From an uncultured Bacteroidales bacterium (GTDB lineage: Bacteria > Bacteroidota > Bacteroidia > Bacteroidales > F082), in assembly GCA_900317055.1 (NCBI GenBank), contig ONFF01000017.1:1-64000 (forward strand): 64,000 nucleotides of DNA. The letters are read 5' to 3'. The translations under genes and the position numbers were made by a program. Under the pieces are notes generated by a model. It saw only the letters and a list, made by a program, of their open reading frames with translations. It did no database searches and had not been told where the DNA came from. This document shows, one piece after another, positions 45,001-52,680 of this stretch (within the stretch, counting starts at the first letter, position 1; every line of letters starts with the position of its first letter).

Positions 45001-46184
45001 GACTTAACGGTTTTTGAGAGTTTTAAGGCACGATGTTGGCGCATTTTGATGTTCCTGGCCACCACACAGTGGTCGATGAGCGGGGCGAAGCAGTTCATGA
45101 GCAGGATGCTGAGCATCATACCCTCGGGATAGGCTGGGTTGATGACACGGAGCATCACGGCGAAAATGCCGATGAGCAGGCCATAGATCCACTTGCCAGT
45201 GTTGGTCTGAGCCGCTGTGACAGGGTCGGTGGCCATAAAGACCGCACCGAACATGAAACCGCCCATTAGGTAATGGTAGTAGAACGGCACTTGCATATAT
45301 TCGTTGGCTCCAATGGCATTGAATAACAAGCCCATGAGACCACCACCAAGGACGACAGAGAGCATGACACGCCAACTGGCGATACCCGTGAACAACAACA
45401 GAATGGCACCTAACAAAATGGCTATCACAGAGGTCTCACAGGTAGATCCAGGGATTGTTCCGATGAACATATCCAAGGCGGAAGCCGAAGGATGCACGCC
45501 AGCGGCCAGTTCAGCCAAAGGTGTGGCGCTCGTGATGGCATCGGTGCCCCAGAGGTCGGCGGCAATCCATACATTGTCGCCCGACATCCTAGTGGGATAG
45601 GCGAAGAAGAGGAAGGCGCGCGCCACCAAGGCGGGATTGAGGAAATTCATGCCCGTGCCGCCGAAAACCTCCTTGCCAATAATGACGGCAAATGCCACTG
45701 CCAAAGCGAGTTGCCACAAAGGTGTGGTGACCGGCACAATCATCGGGATGATGAAACCTGTGACCAAAAAGCCTTCGTTCACCTCATGGTGACGTATCTG
45801 CGCGAAGGTGAATTCGATGCCCAAACCGACGATATACGACACTGCCAACATGGGCAGCATTCTCAAGAAGCCAAACCAAAGGCAATACCACCAACTGGCC
45901 ACTGTGCCCAACTCGTAAGGCCAATCCGAGGCGTGGAGCGAAGTCTGGTAGCCGATGTTCCACATACCGAAGAGCATGGCGGGAACGAGGGCGATGACGA
46001 CCATGATCATGGCGCGTTTCAAATCGATGGCATCGCGAACATGGCTGCCGCGCTTGGTGACCCGATTGGGCGTGAAGGCAAAGGTTTCGAAGGCCTCAAA
46101 AGTGCTTTGAAGCCATGCGAATTTACCGCCCTCCACAAAGTTTGGCTTGATTTTGTCAACAAAACGACGTAGATTATTGAACAT
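44997..46184 (-). CDS. nqrB: Na+-translocating NADH:quinone reductase subunit B
   Basis: 395 residues. A ~55-residue cytoplasmic N-terminus is followed by about ten transmembrane helices. The covalent FMN site is in TDAITSATPLA (Thr of SAT), and riboflavin and quinone sites are known in this family. It forms the main Na+ channel subunit and the quinone reduction site. The stop and start with nqrA overlap by one base, and the end overlaps nqrC by four. Normal length, no anomalies. Confidence 0.95.
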   Translation of the reverse strand: MFNNLRRFVDKIKPNFVEGGKFAWLQSTFEAFETFAFTPNRVTKRGSHVRDAIDLKRAMIMVVIALVPAMLFGMWNIGYQTSLHASDWPYELGTVASWWYCLWFGFLRMLPMLAVSYIVGLGIEFTFAQIRHHEVNEGFLVTGFIIPMIVPVTTPLWQLALAVAFAVIIGKEVFGGTGMNFLNPALVARAFLFFAYPTRMSGDNVWIAADLWGTDAITSATPLAELAAGVHPSASALDMFIGTIPGSTCETSVIAILLGAILLLFTGIASWRVMLSVVLGGGLMGLLFNAIGANEYMQVPFYYHYLMGGFMFGAVFMATDPVTAAQTNTGKWIYGLLIGIFAVMLRVINPAYPEGMMLSILLMNCFAPLIDHCVVARNIKMRQHRALKLSKTVKS

Positions 46185-47644
46185 TATAATCCCTCCTTTC
46201 TCAGTTTCTCCAAAGCCTCGCGGATGATGGTTTGGATGTCGGTTTTAGATGTGTCGATGAACTCGCAAAGGGCGAAGTCTTCGGGCTCGACCTCGTAAAT
46301 GCCCAGGTTCTCCATCAGCTCAATGTCACCGATGATGCAGGCCTTGATGAGTTGAGTGGGATAAATGTCGAAGGGAAAGACCCGCTCGAAATTGCCCGTG
46401 AAGACCAATGGACGCAAGTCACCGTGGGTATTGGTGTCGAATTTCCAAAGGTTTTCGAAACGCGGCAGTTCGATGCCCATAGGCTTGAAGGTGCTTTTCG
46501 GCATGAAGCCACTGAGGAAAGTGCGCGAGAAGCTGAACTTCCTGAAGCCAGGCATCAGCCAGCCCATGAAGTCGTAATAGTCGCCTTCGGGCAGGATGCT
46601 CACCAAGTCATCGTAGGCACTCAGAAAACCATCAGCGGCGATTTGTGTGCCGCTCAGGATGTCGCCCGAAATGACGCGGTTTTCCATCGTGGCATCGTTG
46701 GCATCCATCTTAGGATATTCATTGTTAAGCAGTTGTGCTTTGGTAATCTCAGTCAAACAAGCCCCAAACTTTACACGGTAATAATGTGGGTTCTTGATAT
46801 TGGGTCCGGCCACGGCGACAACGCGCTCAGGCTTGTAAATGCCCGTGGCAACCAATTCACCCAACACGGCGATGTCCTGCAGGTTCATCGTCCAGATGAT
46901 TTCACCTTTATTGATAGGGTCAATGTGGGCGATTTGTGTGCCGATGTTTCCAGCAGGGTGAGGACCGTTTATATAATGGATGGTTACCTGTTGTTTACCG
47001 TCATTGCGAGGAACTAAGCAATCCAGGGATTTCGCAATACCTTGATTGGGCTTGCAGCAAACATGCACCACCCCGTCCGTCAATTGCGTCAATGCTTCAA
47101 TGCCTTTGATCAACATAGCCTCTTTGCCTTTCATGACAAAGTCGTAATCAGGTGCCAAAGGTGCACTGCTGAATGCGCTGATGAAGATGGCCTTGGGCTT
47201 GTCATCGGGGTTGGCGACAGTGCCAAAAGGCCGTTGACGCAATTGAGGCCATAGACCACATTGCAGCATAGCTTCTTTGATTGCATCTGCCGTGGTCAAA
47301 GCCGCTGTCGTGGATTTGTAATCCGCGGAGGTCGAGCCTGCGGATTTGCAATCCGCTTCCACGACCACCTCCAAAAGCTTGCGTTTCTCGCCTCTCACGA
47401 TGGCCTTCACCTGCCCGCTGACGGGTGAAGTGAAGCGGATGCGTTCGTCGCTCTTGTCGCAAAACAAGGCGTCGCCGACAGCCACCCTATCGCCTTCCTC
47501 GACCAGCAATCGCGGCGTGAGACCCACAAAGTCAGTGGGCTTCATGGCATAGGTCGTGATACTGCGCGCATCGGTGAGGCGTTTCTCAGCCGCTCCACTG
47601 ATGGGCAGGTCGAGACCTTTCCGTATCGTTATGGTCTCAGACAT
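46184..47644 (-). CDS. nqrA: Na+-translocating NADH:quinone reductase subunit A, with repeat-derived insertions
   Basis: 486 residues, about 35-40 longer than the NqrA I know from other bacteria (~446-450). The peripheral cytoplasmic subunit, recognisable by KGLDLPI, SGQVKAIVRGEKR, PKAIFISAF, INGPHPAGN and NWxxGDI-like C-terminal features. Two stretches look foreign: ADCKSAGSTSADYKST (encoded by 47310-47356, two 30-bp palindromic units) and KSLDCLVPRNDGKQ (encoded around 46997-47038). Both fall where homologs have short variable loops, and the frame is kept. NqrA helps shape the quinone site but carries no redox cofactor, which may explain the tolerance. Gap to the upstream thioredoxin-like gene is one base. 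Confidence 0.93.
   Translation of the reverse strand: MSETITIRKGLDLPISGAAEKRLTDARSITTYAMKPTDFVGLTPRLLVEEGDRVAVGDALFCDKSDERIRFTSPVSGQVKAIVRGEKRKLLEVVVEADCKSAGSTSADYKSTTAALTTADAIKEAMLQCGLWPQLRQRPFGTVANPDDKPKAIFISAFSSAPLAPDYDFVMKGKEAMLIKGIEALTQLTDGVVHVCCKPNQGIAKSLDCLVPRNDGKQQVTIHYINGPHPAGNIGTQIAHIDPINKGEIIWTMNLQDIAVLGELVATGIYKPERVVAVAGPNIKNPHYYRVKFGACLTEITKAQLLNNEYPKMDANDATMENRVISGDILSGTQIAADGFLSAYDDLVSILPEGDYYDFMGWLMPGFRKFSFSRTFLSGFMPKSTFKPMGIELPRFENLWKFDTNTHGDLRPLVFTGNFERVFPFDIYPTQLIKACIIGDIELMENLGIYEVEPEDFALCEFIDTSKTDIQTIIREALEKLRKEGL
46997..47038. repeat. Interspersed palindromic repeat inside nqrA (1)
   Basis: ATTGCGA at 47003 pairs with TCGCAAT at 47032. The segment containing GTCATTGCGAGGAACTAAG and CAATCCAGG resembles a dispersed bacterial repeat; on the coding strand it gives SLDCLVPRNDG. 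Confidence 0.6.
47310..47356. repeat. Tandem palindromic repeat inside nqrA (2)
   Basis: Two 17-base palindromic units 30 bases apart: GTGGATTTGTAATCCGC and GCGGATTTGCAATCCGC. Coding-strand products are DCKSAG and DYKSTT, repeated in the protein as well. Confidence 0.7.
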
Positions 47645-47645
47645 T

Positions 47646-47948
47646 TTATTTGAGGTTAAGCAAGGGATAGATCTGCTTCACAAAAAGATCCTCGGCATTC
47701 TCCTTGGTGACATGATGCAGGAGAAAACCGTCGTCACAAAGCGTCATATTCGGCATTTCCTGGTTCATCATGGATCCATTCTCGCACTTTACATTCACGC
47801 CATTGATGCACTCGTTGAAGCAAAAACTAGCTTTCAGTTCGATCAAATCTTCGACATCGTATTTCTTCAGCAAACTCTTGAATTCCTGAATCACATCGTA
47901 AGAACCATTGAGGTGACACGAACTCCCAGTACAAATCTTTATTATCAT
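47646..47948 (-). CDS. [2Fe-2S] thioredoxin-like ferredoxin heading the nqr operon
   Basis: 100 residues; paralog of 33418-33717. Cluster ligands Cys6 and Cys11 (CTGSSC) and Cys44 and Cys48 (CFNEC). First gene of the nqr-frd operon, one base before nqrA. A small ferredoxin is not part of the known Na+-NQR complex, so it may be an electron carrier linking the pump or fumarate reductase to the hydrogenase/sensor system, or simply a co-regulated redox sensor. Leader contains a candidate redox operator. Confidence 0.85.
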   Translation of the reverse strand: MIIKICTGSSCHLNGSYDVIQEFKSLLKKYDVEDLIELKASFCFNECINGVNVKCENGSMMNQEMPNMTLCDDGFLLHHVTKENAEDLFVKQIYPLLNLK

Positions 47949-48032
47949 TGTTACCTTATTTATTTATTATACTTTGTCATTATTGGCATTTCCATACCTT
48001 ATTTATACAATCAAGCTATTCGCCCGCTAATT

Positions 48033-48048
48033 CGATATGTTTTTATCG
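48033..48048. promoter_or_regulatory. Candidate redox operator, nqr side
   Basis: CGATA-TGTTTT-TATCG, perfect 5-bp arms. It lies just downstream of the minus-strand -7 box, a position suited to repression. Confidence 0.6.
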
Positions 48049-48064
48049 TATCTGTATCTCGCTG

Positions 48065-48072
48065 CAAAATTA
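48065..48072 (-). promoter_or_regulatory. -7 promoter box of nqr-frd operon
   Basis: TAATTTTG on the minus strand, 116 bases upstream of the first start codon at 47948. Confidence 0.55.
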
Positions 48073-48248
48073 CGACATTTATTTTGATTTTCGCGAAAAA
48101 AAAGCAAAAAATTTCAAAATTGAGGATTTAGGCATGTTTTAAACGCTTATATCATTTATAATCTTTTATATTCCAATAAATTAAACTTAATTTCGAAGAA
48201 TAGTTTGGAAATATTTCATTTTTTTGTTCCAGGTATTTGATTTCTTTG

Positions 48249-48256
48249 TACTTTTG
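48249..48256 (+). promoter_or_regulatory. -7 promoter box of aspA
   Basis: TACTTTTG, TAnnTTTG match, 72 bases before the aspA ATG and immediately followed by the operator. Confidence 0.65.
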
Positions 48257-48260
48257 CAAA

Positions 48261-48276
48261 CGATAAAAATGTATCG
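48261..48276. promoter_or_regulatory. Candidate redox operator, aspA side
   Basis: CGATA-AAAATG-TATCG, perfect arms, extending to ACGATA...TATCGA. It starts 4 bases after the -7 box, so it covers the expected transcription start. Confidence 0.6.
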
Positions 48277-48328
48277 ATTATTAAAAAGTAATTATTATAA
48301 TTAATTGAAAATCAAAACACTTGAAGCA

Positions 48329-49750
48329 ATGACAGCCAAGACAACAAGTAAATTCCGCACCGAGAGCGACCTTCTCGGAAGCAAAGAAGTTCCAGAAGAG
48401 GCCCTCTACGGCGTACAGACGACACGCGCAATTGAAAACTTCCACATCAGTGGCAATTTGATGGTCAGTTACCCCAATTTCATCAAAGGTATGGCCATCA
48501 CGAAGAAAGCCGCAGCTCTTGCCAACTATGAAGTGGGCATGATCACGGTCCAACAAGCCAACGCCATCTGCCAGGCTTGCGATGAACTGATTGCCGGACA
48601 GCACCACGACCAATTCCCGATCGACATGATCCAAGGTGGTGCTGGTACATCAACCAATATGTGCGCCAATGAGGTGATTGCCAACCGCGCCCTTGAAATC
48701 ATGGGTTACCAACGCGGACAATACGAGTTCTGCTCGCCCAACGATGTGGTGAACGCCTCGCAATCCACCAACGACGCTTATCCATGCGCCATCCACATGG
48801 CCATGTTCCTTGAACATGAGGAGTTCCTCCCCCATCTGACCCAAATGATCGATGCTTTGGAAAAGAAAGCTAAGGAGTTTGCTGAAGTCATCAAGATGGG
48901 CCGCACCCAATTGCAGGATGCTGTCCCCATGACTTTGGGACAGACATTCAGTGGCTTTGCCGCTTCGCTTCGTGGCGAACTGCGCACTTTGAACAGCGCC
49001 GCCCGCGAGTTCCTCACCGTCAACATGGGTGCCACAGCCATCGGTACGGGCATCTGCTCCAAGCCGGGCTATAGCATGGCTTGCATCAAGGCCTTGCGCG
49101 AGATTACGGGATGGAGCATCCATTTGGCCGACAACCTCATCGAAGCCACCAGCGCTACGAGCTGCATGATCCAATACAGCGCGGCCATGAAGCGCCTCTG
49201 CATCAAGATCAATAAGATGTGCAACGACCTCCGTCTGATGAGTTCTGGCCCTCGTTGCGGCTTCAACGAGATCCACCTGCCCGAACGCCAGCCCGGTTCT
49301 TCCATCATGCCTGGCAAGGTCAACCCGGTTATCCCCGAAGTGATGAACCAAGTGTGCTATAAGGTGATCGGCAACGACATGACCATCACCTTTGCTTCCG
49401 ATAACGGCCAGCTAGAACTGAACGTGATGGAACCCGTCATCGCCTACAGCCTCTTCGAGTCCATCCACCTGCTCACCAACGGCCTCGACACCCTGCGCAA
49501 GTACTGCATCGAAGGCATCGTTGCCAACGAAGAGCGTTGCCGCAAACTGGTCGAAGGCAGCATCGGTATCGTCACCATGCTCAACCCCATCATTGGCTAC
49601 AAGCAATCCACCAAGATTGCCAAGGAAGCCAGCGAAACCGGTCGCGGTGTCTACGAGCTGGTCCTCGAGCACAACCTGCTCACCAAGGAACAACTTGACA
49701 AGATTCTCCGTCCCGAGAACATGCTTAAGCCCATTGACATTAAATTATAA
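48329..49750 (+). CDS. aspA: Aspartate ammonia-lyase (aspartase)
   Basis: 473 residues from the ATG MTAKTTSKFR; a TTG eight codons earlier is possible but has no better support. Fumarase/aspartase superfamily signature GSSIMPGKVNP followed by VIPEVMNQV, plus SSxxxN-like region ASQSTNDAYP. NQVCYKVIGND and LQLNVMEPV-like text (LELNVMEPVIA) favour aspartase over class II fumarase. It deaminates aspartate to fumarate plus ammonia, feeding the fumarate reductase encoded across the divergent promoter region. A strong terminator follows, making it a single-gene transcript under a candidate redox operator. Confidence 0.9.
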   Translation: MTAKTTSKFRTESDLLGSKEVPEEALYGVQTTRAIENFHISGNLMVSYPNFIKGMAITKKAAALANYEVGMITVQQANAICQACDELIAGQHHDQFPIDMIQGGAGTSTNMCANEVIANRALEIMGYQRGQYEFCSPNDVVNASQSTNDAYPCAIHMAMFLEHEEFLPHLTQMIDALEKKAKEFAEVIKMGRTQLQDAVPMTLGQTFSGFAASLRGELRTLNSAAREFLTVNMGATAIGTGICSKPGYSMACIKALREITGWSIHLADNLIEATSATSCMIQYSAAMKRLCIKINKMCNDLRLMSSGPRCGFNEIHLPERQPGSSIMPGKVNPVIPEVMNQVCYKVIGNDMTITFASDNGQLELNVMEPVIAYSLFESIHLLTNGLDTLRKYCIEGIVANEERCRKLVEGSIGIVTMLNPIIGYKQSTKIAKEASETGRGVYELVLEHNLLTKEQLDKILRPENMLKPIDIKL

Positions 49751-49773
49751 GTAATAATAGACTAATTGCTTTA

Positions 49774-49806
49774 AATAACGGTGTCGCTTCAAGCGGCGCC
49801 GTTATT
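49774..49806 (+). terminator. Rho-independent terminator of aspA
   Basis: 15-bp stem AATAACGGTGTCGCT / AGCGGCGCCGTTATT (two G-U pairs) with a 3-base loop, then TTTTTGTGTTTTT. Confidence 0.92.
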
Positions 49807-49840
49807 TTTTTGTGTTTTTCGCTATTTATAAAATAATTCA

Positions 49841-49848
49841 TAAATTTG
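49841..49848 (+). promoter_or_regulatory. -7 promoter box of second H-cluster signalling cluster
   Basis: TAAATTTG, 42 bases upstream of the first DRTGG gene. Confidence 0.6.
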
Positions 49849-49890
49849 CAGTCCAATAGTAACGAAACACAAGATTTAAAACGATAAACA

Positions 49891-50223
49891 ATGAAAGTAA
49901 AAGAATTAGTCGAAAAACTCAACCTGAAGGTCCTCTCGGGCGAGAAAGGCCTTGACAGAGAAATAGATGGCTGCTACATCAGCGACCTTTTGAGCGATGT
50001 GATGGGCAACGCCATGGAAGGCAACATCTGGATCACGCTACAAACCCACAAGAATGTGATGGCCGTGGCCTCGCTGAAGGAAATGTCGTGCATCATCCTC
50101 GTGAAGAACCTCATGCCCAACGACGAGACCATCGAGCAGAGCAATGACGAGGATTTGCCTATCTTGCAGACCAACCTTCCCACATACGAGATCGCTGGAT
50201 TGGTTTATAATCTTTTACACTAA
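49891..50223 (+). CDS. DRTGG-domain protein 1
   Basis: 110 residues forming a single DRTGG-like domain (PF07085 type): beta-alpha pattern with GCYISDLLSDVMG and AVASLKEMSCIILVKN. The domain also occurs in phosphotransacetylases and with CBS/HPr-kinase-like proteins and is thought to bind a small ligand. Stand-alone copies beside PHP, HATPase and Fe-hydrogenase-like genes are known from Firmicutes and Thermotogae. First gene of the cluster; paralog of the gene at 51818. Function not established. Confidence 0.75.
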   Translation: MKVKELVEKLNLKVLSGEKGLDREIDGCYISDLLSDVMGNAMEGNIWITLQTHKNVMAVASLKEMSCIILVKNLMPNDETIEQSNDEDLPILQTNLPTYEIAGLVYNLLH

Positions 50224-50258
50224 ACTCAGCCAAAAGGGCAATCCTTCCCTTTACCGTC

Positions 50259-50337
50259 ATGGCGGAGGAACATCCGCCATCTCCCAAGCACGAAGGACTA
50301 CCTTCATGTTTAGGAGATTGCGGATCAAGTCCGCAAT
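50259..50337. repeat. Two palindromic repeat units in the DRTGG-PHP gap
   Basis: ATGGCGGA-N6-TCCGCCAT (50259-50280) and ATTGCGGA-TCAAG-TCCGCAAT (50317-50337), both perfect. Related to the dispersed elements seen inside nqrA. They fill most of the 152-base gap and could be RNA-processing or mobile palindromes. Confidence 0.7.
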
Positions 50338-50375
50338 GACAGAAAAGGCGTTAGTGAGTCACAAAAGAGAACAAT

Positions 50376-51152
50376 ATGGAGCTAAAATCATATAGAGCCG
50401 ACCTTCACATGCACACGGTGCTTTCGCCGTGCGGTGACCTCTATATGAGTCCCTCCGCCATCGTCGAGCAGGCCAAGAAACTCCATTTGGATGTCATCGC
50501 CATCTGCGACCACAACACCACACGGCAGGTGAAGGTGACGCAAAAGATAGGCCGTGAGAACGGCATCCTCGTCATCGGCGGCGTCGAAATCACCACGCAG
50601 GAAGAAGCCCATGCCCTCGCCTACTTCGAGAACGACGAGCAGCTGGATAAATTCCAGGAATTCCTTGACGCACACCTCCCCCACATCCCACTTGATGAGG
50701 AGAAGTTTGGCTATCAACTCATCGTTGACGAGAACGAGGAAGTGGTGGGCGAAGAGGAATGGTTACTGTGGTCAGCACTTGATGCCGATTTGGACCAACT
50801 CTATGATGTGGTGCACGAAATCGGAGGACTATTTGTTCCAGCGCATGTCAACAAGCCAGCGAGCAGTTTGGTGAGTCAATTGGGTTTTGTGCCGCCCGAC
50901 ATCAAGGCCGACGCCTTGGAGATCTCGAAGCATGTCACCAAGCCTGACTTCCTGAAGAAATACGCCTACTTGAAGAAGTTCAACTTCACCAAGAGCAGCG
51001 ATGCCCACTTCCTGCACATCATCGGCGAGGTGCATTGCGTGCTGCACATGTACGACAAGACCTTCGACGAGTTCCGCAAGACCCTCCACGGCGAGGACGG
51101 ACGCTACATCGACACTGAACCCAAGGAAAAACTACAACTCTTATTCGGATGA
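50376..51152 (+). CDS. PHP-domain metal-dependent phosphoesterase
   Basis: 258 residues, one PHP domain. Metal-site motifs DLHMHT (~9-14), CDHNTT (~45), GVEITT (~70), PAHVNKP (~160) and SSDAH (~207) are all present, so it should be an active hydrolase. Family members remove phosphate from nucleotides or histidinol phosphate; the genetic context points to a signalling rather than biosynthetic substrate (inference). Its last four bases overlap the following HATPase gene, indicating coupled translation. Confidence 0.85.
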   Translation: MELKSYRADLHMHTVLSPCGDLYMSPSAIVEQAKKLHLDVIAICDHNTTRQVKVTQKIGRENGILVIGGVEITTQEEAHALAYFENDEQLDKFQEFLDAHLPHIPLDEEKFGYQLIVDENEEVVGEEEWLLWSALDADLDQLYDVVHEIGGLFVPAHVNKPASSLVSQLGFVPPDIKADALEISKHVTKPDFLKKYAYLKKFNFTKSSDAHFLHIIGEVHCVLHMYDKTFDEFRKTLHGEDGRYIDTEPKEKLQLLFG

Positions 51153-51697
51153 AAGAACTATCAATGCATGTTTACGACCTGATGGAGAACTCAACGGCGG
51201 CCAACTCCACCCTCATTGAGCTAACCATCAAGGACAGCCTGAAAGACAACATATACGCCTTCACCATTAAGGACAACGGCAAAGGCATGACGCCCGAGTT
51301 TTTGGCCAAGGTGACTGATCCCTGGACCACTTCGCGCACCACGCGCAAGGTCGGATTAGGTTTGCCACTCATCAAGATGAACACCGAAAACGCCGGCGGT
51401 GGCATGAAGATCGAGAGCGAGGTCGGTAAAGGCACCGTTCTGAACTTCTGGTTCCAGCACGACCATTTAGACCGTCCCCCAATGGGCGATCTGGCTGGCT
51501 CGTTGGTGATGCTGTTCGCTGCGCACGAGGACATCCATTTCATCTACAAGCACATCACCGACGACGGCGAGTTCGTCTTCGACACTGACGAAATCAAGGA
51601 AGCCCTTGATGGCATGTCGATGAACGATGTCAGCATCATGAAATACCTGAAGGAGATGATTCAGGAGAATTTGGAAGAAATACATTATAATGATTAA
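51149..51697 (+). CDS. HATPase (histidine-kinase-like ATP-binding) protein
   Basis: 182 residues with a GHKL ATPase fold at ~1-110: N box DLMENSTAANS, G1 DNGKGM, G2 VGLGLPLI. There is no dimerisation/His-phosphotransfer domain, so it is not a classical sensor kinase; it resembles stand-alone ATPases of Fe-hydrogenase-linked clusters. The C-terminal ~70 residues (DLAGSLVMLFAAHEDIHF onward) form an extra acidic domain that may contact a partner. The following 120-base gap contains a hairpin-rich repeat. Confidence 0.78.
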   Translation: MKELSMHVYDLMENSTAANSTLIELTIKDSLKDNIYAFTIKDNGKGMTPEFLAKVTDPWTTSRTTRKVGLGLPLIKMNTENAGGGMKIESEVGKGTVLNFWFQHDHLDRPPMGDLAGSLVMLFAAHEDIHFIYKHITDDGEFVFDTDEIKEALDGMSMNDVSIMKYLKEMIQENLEEIHYND

Positions 51698-51817
51698 AAG
51701 GCTATTGGCTTATGGCTACTGGCCTCTGGCAGCTTAATTAAGACTGGAAAGTTCACCTTGATAACAAGCTGCCAAAAGCCAGATGCCAGAAGCTAGAAGC
51801 AATAAAAAACAACACCA
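51698..51817. repeat. Hairpin-rich spacer with degenerate GGCT repeats
   Basis: TGGCAGCTT (51727-51735) pairs with AAGCTGCCA (51766-51774). The flanks carry degenerate short repeats (GGCTATTGG, GGCTTATGG, GGCTACTGG on one side, their complements on the other). No gene. Confidence 0.6.
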
Positions 51818-52162
51818 ATGAAACTCAGAGAAATATCTGAACTTTTGAACGCCAAGGTGCGTTGCGGAGAAGACCGTTTGGATGAAGATCACGAAACCGC
51901 CTTCGCTTCCGACTTGATGAGCGATGTGCTCACCCTCGGCGACTACAACCCGGTCATTTTGACTGGACTCTGCAACATGCAGACCATCCGCACCTGCGAG
52001 ATGGGCAACCTCGACATCATCGTCTTGGTTAGGCGCAAAAAAGCCACTGAGGAGATGATTGAGGAGGCCGAAGATGAAGGCATGGTGGTCATGGAAAGCG
52101 ACTTCTCCATGTTCAAAGCCTGCGGGCTGCTCTTCAAGGCAGGCATGCTACCCATTTTCTGA
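51818..52162 (+). CDS. DRTGG-domain protein 2
   Basis: 114 residues, a second stand-alone DRTGG-like domain, similar in layout to the one at 49891 (ASDLMSDVLT against ISDLLSDVMG; NLDIIVLVRRK against MSCIILVKN). Two different copies in one cluster suggest a heterodimer or two ligand states. Between the two ATPase genes, 22 bases before the second. Confidence 0.75.
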   Translation: MKLREISELLNAKVRCGEDRLDEDHETAFASDLMSDVLTLGDYNPVILTGLCNMQTIRTCEMGNLDIIVLVRRKKATEEMIEEAEDEGMVVMESDFSMFKACGLLFKAGMLPIF

Positions 52163-52184
52163 TGTCTAACCAAAATCGAACGCC

Positions 52185-52598
52185 ATGCACTTAGAATACC
52201 AAGTATATGAAGCGGACTTCGTCAATGCGGGAGCCGCATCGAGCGCCATCAAGAAGACCTTGAAGCAGCTCAACATCAGCCCTCAAATCGTGAAAAGGGT
52301 AGTCGTTGCCCTCTACGAGGCTGAAGTGAACGCCATTGCTCATGCATACGGCGGCATGATTTATGCCGACATCGAACCCGACAAGATTATCTTGAAGGTG
52401 GAAGACAAAGGTCCCGGCATCCCCGACATCGACTGGGCCATGCAGGAAGGCAACTCCACCGCCTCGCCCGAGGTGCGCAACATGGGCTTCGGCGCTGGTA
52501 TGGGTCTGCCGAACATACAAAAGAATGTCGACAAACTGAATGTGACCTCTACTGTGGGTGTTGGCACCACCGTCGAGATGGAAGTGAATTTTACCTGA
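52185..52598 (+). CDS. Anti-sigma-factor-type ATPase/kinase (RsbW/RsbT-like)
   Basis: 137 residues, the usual size for RsbW/RsbT/SpoIIAB-like kinases. N box EAEVNAIAHA, G1 EDKGPGIPD, G2 FGAGMGLPNI. Such proteins phosphorylate Ser/Thr on a STAS antagonist or hold a sigma factor or phosphatase. The SpoIIE-like phosphatase at 35438 would be a natural opponent, but no STAS protein or sigma factor is near. Directly precedes the H-cluster protein, so the ATPase probably acts with it. Confidence 0.85.
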   Translation: MHLEYQVYEADFVNAGAASSAIKKTLKQLNISPQIVKRVVVALYEAEVNAIAHAYGGMIYADIEPDKIILKVEDKGPGIPDIDWAMQEGNSTASPEVRNMGFGAGMGLPNIQKNVDKLNVTSTVGVGTTVEMEVNFT

Positions 52599-52680
52599 AC
52601 AAGCCGGCAAAGATTGACTACGTCGAAGGCAAAGCATTTCCCGCTTCCCCACAAGCCTTTGCGGGGGATAGCATGCCTAA

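Larger units (their letters stand above)
47949..48328. other. Divergent control region between nqr and aspA
   Basis: 380 gene-free bases with two outward promoters and two copies of the CGATA-N6-TATCG inverted repeat, one near each start of transcription. The middle is AT-rich with no further symmetry that I can see. Confidence 0.75.

Noticed and set aside
41809-47644. RNF complex instead of Na+-NQR
   Set aside because: Gene order nqrABCDEF, NqrA without Fe-S motifs, NqrF with [2Fe-2S]/FAD/NADH domains and no RnfB or RnfC-type ferredoxin subunits.
48329-49750. Class II fumarase
   Set aside because: The motifs around MNQVCYKVIGND and LNVMEPVIA resemble aspartase more closely; both share the GSSIMPGKVNP signature, so some doubt remains.
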